A stretch of DNA of 64,000 bases from Primulina eburnea. Its lineage: Eukaryota; Streptophyta; Magnoliopsida; Lamiales; Gesneriaceae. The notes below the pieces were generated by a model, which saw only the letters and a list, made by a program, of their open reading frames with translations, was not told where the DNA came from and ran no database searches. The DNA lies in contig NC_133108.1 of NCBI RefSeq assembly GCF_022965805.1, forward strand, positions 19,542,056 to 19,606,055, written 5' to 3'. Positions 57,614 through 64,000 of the stretch are shown piece by piece; position 1 is the stretch's first letter; the number at the start of each line of letters is the position of its first letter. The translations under genes were made by a program, and so were the position numbers.

Positions 57614-58971
57614 GCGACTTCTCTAAAGAACAAATCCGCAATGTTTGAAGCATTATCGGTTTTATGACAAGATATAAAATGTGCCATCTTAGAGAATCTA
57701 TCCACAACAACAAAAATAGAATCCCTCCCCTTCTTAGTCCTAGGCAACCCCAAAATAAAGTCCATAGAAATTTCAATCCAAGTTCTTTTTAAGAATAGCA
57801 CGCAAAAGTGTTCCCAAAGTTTTCTTGACAACTTCAGTTTGTCCATCCGTTTGAGGATGACAAGTAGTAGAATACAACAATTTTGTGCCAAGTTAGCCCA
57901 TAAAGTATTCCAAAAGTAACTCAAGAATTTAACATCGCGACCAGAAACAATAGTCCTAGGCATGCCATGCAACCTAGCGACTTCTCTAAAGAACAAATCC
58001 GAAATGTTTGAAGCATCATCGATTTTATGACAAGCTATAAAATGTGCCATCTTAGAGAATCTATCCACAACAACAAAAATAGAATCCCTCCCCTTCTTAG
58101 TCCTAGGCAACCCCAAAATAAAGTCCATAGAAATGTCAATCCAAGTTCTTTTTAAGAATAACACGCAAAAGTGTTCCCAAAGTTCTATTGACAACTTCAG
58201 TTTGTCCATCCGTTTGAGGATGACAAGTAATAAAAAACAACAATTTTGTGCCGAGTTTAGCCCATAAAGTCTTCCAAAAGTAACTCAAGAATTTAACATC
58301 GCGACCAGAAACAATAGTCCTAGGCATGCCAGGCAACCTAACGACTTCTCTAAAGAACAAATCCGCAATGTTTGAAGCATCATCTGTTTTATGACAAGCT
58401 ATAAAATGTGCCATCTTAGAGAATCTATCCACAACAACAAAAATAGAATCCCTCCCCTTCTTAGTCCTAGGCAACCCCAAAATAAAGTCTATAGAAATGT
58501 CAATCCAAGTTCTTTTTAAGAATAACTTGCAAAAGTGTTCCCAAAGTTTTCTTGACAACTCCAGTTTGTCCATCCGTTTGAGGATGACAAGTAGTCGAAA
58601 ACTACAATTTTGTGCCAAGTTTAGCCCATAAAGTATTCCAAAAGTAACTCAAGAATTTAACATCGCGACCAGAAACAATATTCCTAGGCATGCCATGCAA
58701 CCTAGCGACTTCTCTAAAGAACAAATCCGCAATGTTTGAAGCATCATCGGTTTTATGACAAGCTATAAAATGTGTCATCTTAGAGAATCTATCCACAACA
58801 ACAAAAATAGAATCCCTCCCCTTCTTAGTCCTAGGCAACCCCAAAATAAAGTCCATAGAAATGTCAATCCAAGTTCTTTTTAAGAATAGCACGCAAAAGT
58901 GTTCCCAAAGTTTTATTGACAACTTCAGTTTGTCCATCCGTTTGAGGATGACAAGTAGTAGAAAACAACAT
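57614..58971 (-). repeat. Integrase-core tandem array, segment 3 (about 3.7 units)
   Basis: Junctions near 57783, 58144, 58507 and 58870. Left edge joins copia RT with TAG (57612-57614) shared by both sides. Right edge is the first unit, joined to gag at about 58971. Confidence 0.92.
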
Positions 58972-59843
58972 TTGCTTACTTATCCTGCACCTTATCCTTG
59001 CTCGCTCCCCTTGGACAATCTTTAGCAATATGGCCAGCCATGCCACAATGGTAACAAGTATGTGTGCCAAATCTGCACTCTCCTCGATGATGTCTGCTAC
59101 ACTTAGGACACAGTGGCTTCTCGGGATCAACTGGAACTGACGGTGGTCTAGGACTCGATTCCACCTTGCCCTTCCCTTTGAAACGATCCTTGCCCTTCCC
59201 TTTGAAACGATCCTTGCCTCTCTGATTCGAGCCCTGGCCTCTCTGAGCAATAGCTTGATGCCTCTGTCCTTGTCGTTTGAAGCAATATACGGGGCAAATA
59301 GACAACTCTCCTCGAACTTGAGAATGTACTCATCAGGCTTCCCTGACGAAGCTCCAGAAACTCAGTCACCTTCCTAGCTCGAAGTGCGTCACGAAAGTAC
59401 TTGTCATAGAACAGGTCAGTGAACTCTGACCACTTCAATGCTGAAACGTCAACACCAACCTTCGTGGCATTCCACCAGATACGTGCAGCCTTAACCAACA
59501 TTAATACTGCACAGCTGATCCTGTAATTATCTTCATACTGGAGATGGTCGTAGATTGATTCAAGCTCTTTGACCCACTCGACAGCCACTAACGGATCAGT
59601 GCTACTTGCAAATTCCGGTGGATCCATTCTCTTGAAAGCAGAAAAGATGGCATCACTGCCAACTGCCTGAGCTACTTGGCCTCTCACTTGACCTCTACCC
59701 TGTCCTGTTCCTTGCAATCGAAGCAGCTGCTGAATCTGCTCGCTATGGACTTTGGCCTGCTCCTTAAGCAACTTGCCGACCTCGTCGACAACTCTCGAAG
59801 AAGAACTATCCTCACCCTCTGACGCCTTACGCTTAGGAGGCAT
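58972..59843 (-). pseudogene. Family-A gag with deletions, fused to the integrase array
   Basis: ATG at 59843 opens [18 protein letters not shown], matching the gag at 6665. The frame shifts after LRQGS (about 59345) through a small deletion, and a larger deletion removes the segment between SNDKD and RHQ equivalents. A KDRFKGKG block is tandemly duplicated near 59170-59210. The zinc knuckle [14 protein letters not shown] remains. Just after KVQDK the sequence jumps to integrase ([14 protein letters not shown]), so protease, RT, RNase H and the start of integrase are gone. This junction marks the birth end of the array. Confidence 0.88.
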
Positions 59844-59960
59844 ACTATATAATGTGCTCACAAAAGACATATCAATAAATAACAATGGATAGATGCAAAG
59901 AAAACATACCCGGACAGTTGAAAATAGACGAAGTCATATGCATTGGTCCGAAGAACGGTG

Positions 59961-59972
59961 CTCTGATACCAC
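59961..59972 (-). other. Primer-binding site (Met-tRNA)
   Basis: Minus strand TGGTATCAGAGC, a few bases inside the LTR end at 59977. Confidence 0.85.
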
Positions 59973-59976
59973 TAAA

Positions 59977-60719
59977 TGTGACACCTTGACCCGTTACAAT
60001 TAAAATACAGCGGAATTTAAAATTTTCTTACAACTGGAAGGAGTTTCAAAATACATTTCCAAATATCATCAAAAGTATCAACATGATCAACTAAATGATA
60101 CATCAAAATACAAAACATCATTTTAATGATCATGTACAAAAATATTTCTTGCAAAACAAACTTCTTCCTTCTAATCTTCGTATGCATATGACTCCAATCC
60201 ACAGTCAACGTCCTGGCCCGTCACTCTTATCTGCATCACATGAAATAACTGTAATGAGTATAAAACTCAGCAAGTGGAACTCTTAAATAGCAATGAACAT
60301 ATCATACTCTGAAAATCATAGCTTTAAAACATAAACACCATCAACTCTGAAATAAATATCATAGCAATAGCATAGCAATAAGATGGTATTTCTCTTTACT
60401 CTGGTTGGATTGATATCAATAATAACTCTGTCTGTGGTGCTCGTATCCCATCGATATAAATCGACAACTCTGAGGGATATAAGCCTATGGTCGTTGATCA
60501 ACTAATTGCATGCAATCTCTTACTATGTATCTATCAATCCATAAAACATTTGAACTCTTTATTTGACATTTCATCAAACACTTTGAAAACTATACTCTTT
60601 GTATTCCCTTTTCAATACAATTGAGACATACAATGCCTCCAATAGATATACAAGTGAATCAATACATAATTATGAAGCCAATGAAGGGAATAACACATTA
60701 AAATCTTTGAAATACAATA
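59977..60719 (-). repeat. 5' LTR of the gag-array element, end portion
   Basis: Minus strand ends GGTGTCACA at 59977 and matches 6799-7514 plus the first bases of 35237 onward. It is cut at 60719 by a plus-strand family-A LTR. Confidence 0.88.
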
Positions 60720-60921
60720 TGTAATAGCCGAGCCCGGTGTACGGTATGGTTTAAGTTTTGTATGTTTATTTGGGTTATTTGATTAGATGTTTAGAGTTGT
60801 GTTTATGGGCCATAGTATTGTTGGTTATTATTGTTTTGAGGTGTAGTTGTTGTTGGTTGCGTTGTTTCAGTGTTTCGGATTGATTTTAGTTGCATGAGTG
60901 GTGTTCATTGCCGTGACCAGA

Positions 60922-61149
60922 GTGCACCCGCGCTCATAGTAGGAGTGCCCCCGCGGTGTACTGTTCATAATTTTGTTGTTGTAGGGCCGTGGCATCACCG
61001 CACCCGCGGTAGTGTTGAGACTGCACCCGCGGTAGAGACCGCACCCGGGGTATTAGCAGCGCCGCACCCGCGGTCGTAGTGTTTCAGAATTTGGTGGTTT
61101 TGCCGTGAACGTGGCGCACCCGCGGTGCTTGTTTGAACGCACCCGCGGT
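60922..61149. promoter_or_regulatory. GC-dyad motif array (8 copies)
   Basis: Eight ACCGCACCCGCGGT-type motifs, some altered (GTGCACCCGCGCT, CCGCACCCGGGGT), twice as many as in the 430-2239 LTR. Confidence 0.6.
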
Positions 61150-61355
61150 CATGCATTATTGAGGTATGGGCGAGATATTTAGTACCTTTTTGGATAAGTT
61201 GACTTCATTTTCACCTTTCCCTTTCCTCTCAATCTCGTTTTTCTCTCTTAGAACAAGGGTTTCCTCCATTTTCTTTCATTTCCTATCTTCAATCCAAGCA
61301 TTTAGTTGGAGTTTCGAGTTGAGATCGAAGTTCTTGGTTGCTCTAGGAAGCTAAG

Positions 61356-61496
61356 GTAAGCTTTTGGTTGTGTTATTTCATGGGTTTGGAAGAGAGATGA
61401 ATTGGGTTTGCTGTATTTGTTGGTTTAATGGATTATTTGACTTGGATTCTTGGATTTTGAGTTGATCTTGGTGTTATTTATGGAGTATTGTTGTAG
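61356..61496 (+). other. Putative intron in family-A LTR
   Basis: CTAAG|GTAAGC to TTGTTGTAG|GTCG, 141 bp; splice signals kept although flanking bases differ from the other copies. Confidence 0.5.
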
Positions 61497-62333
61497 GTCG
61501 TGTACCAAGAGTTAGATTCAAGGTGTTATTGTGGTTTGTAAGTGGAATTTCATCCCTTGTGCTCACATGATTATATATGTATTTTGTTCAAAGGTTTTAT
61601 TGTGTTATTCCCTTCAATTGATTCTTGATTATGTATTGATTCCATTGCTATGTATATTGGGGACAATTTTATGTCTCATATTATTGAAAACGGAATACAA
61701 AGAGTATAGAGTTCAAAGTGATTGATTAAATGCCAAGAGAGAGTTTCAAATGTTTTATGGATTGATAGATACATAGTCAGAGATTGCATGCAATTAGTTG
61801 ATCAACGACCATAGGCTTATATCCCTCAGAGTTATCGGTTTATATCGATTGGGATACGAGCACCACAGACAGAGTTACTATTGATATCAATCCAACCAGA
61901 GTAAAGAGAAATACCATCTCATTGTTATTGCAATTGCTATGATATTCATGTTTCAGAGTTGATGGTATTTAATGATTTCAAAGCTATGATTTACAGAGTA
62001 TGATATGTTCATTGTTATGTAAGAGTTCCACTTGCTGAGTTTTATACTCATTTCAGTTATTTTCATGTGATGCAGATAAGAGCGACGGGCCAGGACGTTG
62101 ACTGTGGATTGGGGTCATATGCATACAAAGATTGGAAGGAAGTAGTTTGTTTTGCAAACAATATTTTGTACATGATCATGAAAATGATGTTTTGTATTTT
62201 GATGTATCATTTAGTTGATCATGTTGATAATTTTGATGATATTTGGAAATGTATTTTGAAACTCCTTCCATTTGTAAGAAAATTTTAAATTCCGCTGTAT
62301 TTTAATTGTAACGGGTCAAGGTGTCACATTTAG

Positions 62334-62345
62334 TGGTATCAGAGC
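62334..62345 (+). other. Primer-binding site (Met-tRNA)
   Basis: TGGTATCAGAGC following the LTR end and a TTTAG spacer. Confidence 0.9.
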
Positions 62346-62592
62346 ACCGTTCTTCGGACCAATGCATATGACTTCGTCTACTTTCAACTGTCCGGGTATG
62401 TTTTCTTTGCATCTATCCATTGTTATTTATTGATATGTCTTTTGTGAGCACATTTGTAAGGCCCGAGATGTTATTACAGTAATTCGAGATTAATCTGAAA
62501 GGATTATAGACAGAACGGATTAGCTGTAGAAAAGTAATGCCCAAGATTTTAAGTTGATAACATGAGATTTTGAAAGAGGGCATGCGAAGCAA

Positions 62593-62834
62593 GACCGCAC
62601 CTGCAGTCAAAGAAGGACCGCCCCCGCGGTCAAGATTAATGAAATTGTGAAGAGGAGGCCGAAGCCTCACCGCACCCGCGGTGTTAGCAGGGACCGCACC
62701 CGCGGGTGCGGTACGGTGCAGTACCGCACCCGCGGTCTCGACATGTACCGCACCCACGGTCGTGCAATTGCAAGATGGATAAGATTGTCGACGCATGAGC
62801 GCACCCGCGGTCTTACACCTACCGCACCCGCGGT
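62593..62834. promoter_or_regulatory. GC-dyad motif array (about 8 copies)
   Basis: Includes a composite near 62692-62735 where one motif is followed by its own complement, creating a longer palindrome. A TATA box follows at 62884. Confidence 0.6.
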
Positions 62835-63660
62835 ACGACGTGCTTTGTAAAGAATGCGCCACCTCTTGACATGCATGCAATGATATATATAGGTGGTAAT
62901 CCATTCGAAATTCATTCAGAAAAGTGAAGAAAAGGGTCTGAAGAAGAAAGGAGAAAATCGTTACGCCTTTTGCGAGAAATCCGTCCGTCTGATTTTAAAT
63001 CCGACTTCGATATCGAGTTCCTAGCAACGTAGGCTACAGCTGGACGTAAGTTTTACTACGTTTTGACATGCTTTGAAATTATGATATTGTCAGAATTGAA
63101 TGGAACTCATATATGTTGTTCTTGACACATTAGACATCAGAGAATCGAAGTCAGATTAAGAAACGGACTGATCATGGAATTGTTATGATTTTCGGAGTAG
63201 TTTTGGACTCGAGTTGATATCAGAATTGAGTTGTTATTGAGTATGAGATATTAGAGTTAATATCTGATTGATATGGTATTGTTGGGTATATTGATATTAT
63301 ACCGTTATGCCATCGATAGTGAAGTAGGTTAAGTATTGAGCAGAACAGATTTGATTCGAGTGGTGTATTGATATTATACTCCTCGATATTGTTCTTGTCA
63401 GATCGATATTGACAGGTTTTGAGTTCGAGACTTCGACAGAGTCAGAGTATCAGAAAAGAAAGGTATAAATTAATGTTGTGTTGGGATTGCACGACTCGAG
63501 GAAGGTTTGACTCGAGTTTCCCTAAATCACATACTTTCATTTATTGCATTGATATTTGCAATTGATGAGACTTATAATTGTAGTCTATTGATTTATATCA
63601 ATTATATGATAAGATTGATATTGGTAGTCTATTGATTTATAGCTACTGCATGTGATGACT

Positions 63661-63886
63661 GCTGATTCGCCAGTCATCTACTGATTTGCGTAGATTTGAG
63701 TCATAGGCTGATTCGCCTAGTCACCGGCTGATTCGTCTGGTTATAGACTGATTCGTCTATTTATTGGCTGATTCGCCTAATTATAGCTGATTCGCTTAAT
63801 CACAGGCTGATTCGTCTGGTTATTGGCTGATTCGCCTAATTCTTGACTGATTCGTCAATCCTGCGGCTGATTCGCCCAGACACTGG
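63661..63886. repeat. 20-bp minisatellite (about 11 copies)
   Basis: Unit CTGATTCGYCTRRTTATNGG, 19-20 bp in most copies, with one longer second unit. The CTGATTCG half is nearly invariant while the other half varies. Confidence 0.85.
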
Positions 63887-64000
63887 ATAAGTATTATATC
63901 GATGCCGTTTAGGGATTGATTCATTCCTATCGACTGAGATTCGGTATAATTACTATTATTCAGACTTCGGGATCCCTAGGATAGAGTTGAGTCGAGTCTG

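Larger units (their letters stand above)
60720..62328 (+). repeat. Family-A 5' LTR
   Basis: Uninterrupted 1609-bp copy. The length agrees with the reassembled outer-element LTR, making it a good reference for family A. Confidence 0.9.
60720..62454 (+). mobile_element. Family-A element, 5' LTR and start of leader
   Basis: LTR 60720-62328 (1609 bp, TGTAATAGCCGAG to GTGTCACA), primer site 62334-62345, then about 110 bp of leader before a family-B LTR interrupts it at 62455. It entered the minus-strand LTR of the same family. The interior and the other end are beyond the window. Confidence 0.88.
62455..64000 (+). mobile_element. Family-B-type LTR running off the window
   Basis: Begins TGTAAGGCCCGAGATG inside the leader of the preceding element. 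A second LTR-start-like GTAATGCCCAAG lies at about 62536. Dyads at 62593-62834, TATATATA at 62884-62891, GGAC|GTAAGT at 63046, exon-like block 63402-63462, and the 20-bp minisatellite follow in the usual family-B order. No coding frame seen. The end of the LTR is not in the window. Confidence 0.8.

Noticed and set aside
36689..58971. The array as a collapsed or misassembled artefact
   Set aside because: Units differ by many point changes, and a solo LTR with near-matching duplications resumes in register. Misassembly in copy number is still possible, but not the array itself.
62413..62904. 163-residue minus-strand frame rich in RCRTAGAV-like repeats
   Set aside because: It is the dyad array translated; the repeats come from the motif, not from a protein.
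63661..63886. CRISPR-like repeats
   Set aside because: Unit is 20 bp with no unique spacers of constant size and lies in a plant LTR; a minisatellite.

Overview
The window is plant nuclear heterochromatin made almost entirely of LTR retrotransposons. The evidence is Ty3/gypsy chromovirus and Ty1/copia gag-pol, primer-binding sites that all match the 3' end of the initiator Met-tRNA (TGGTATCAGAGC), 5-bp target duplications, and LTRs of 1.6-2.2 kb. I see no host gene, tRNA, rRNA or CRISPR. The species cannot be named; an angiosperm is the safe reading. For convenience I call gypsy LTRs starting TGTAATAGCCGAG and ending GTGTCACA 'family A', and those starting TGTAATGCC (one variant TGTAAGGCC) and ending near CCCCACA 'family B'.

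Region 1-36688 is a Russian-doll nest. A minus-strand family-A gypsy (pol at 1-424 and 4364-6665, 5' LTR split into 6799-7514 and 35237-36129) was hit twice. Its pol received a plus-strand family-A deletion derivative (430-4358, duplication AGTAG). Its LTR received a plus-strand family-B, gag-only element (7515-35231, duplication ACAAT). That element's 5' LTR carries a minus-strand family-B gypsy with full gag-pol (8824-28375, duplication GTATT). The 3' LTR of that gypsy carries a minus-strand copia (9666-20477, duplication CTAAA). Every polyprotein is broken by stops, substitutions or deletions.

Region 36689-58971 is the most unusual part. It is a head-to-tail array of a 364-bp unit cut from the catalytic core of a family-A-like gypsy integrase, about 31 copies on the minus strand. 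The array is fused to a deleted gag (58972-59843) behind a family-A LTR. It is interrupted by a family-B solo LTR (37395-39288), a second gag-only element (48606-54190), and a copia 3' half (54191-57613) whose other half was deleted together with array DNA. The rest of the window (60720-64000) is a plus-strand family-A LTR and leader, invaded by another family-B LTR that runs off the edge.

Three signals cut across the elements. (1) LTRs of families A and B carry arrays of a GC-rich dyad (consensus ACCGC-ACCC-GCGGT), upstream of a TATA box in family B. The autonomous family-B element has four larger hairpins there, with compensatory changes. (2) LTR leaders carry conserved intron-like signals. 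(3) The two gag-only family-B copies share a rotted pol and both lack the gag start codon, pointing to an old non-autonomous lineage that depended on a partner.
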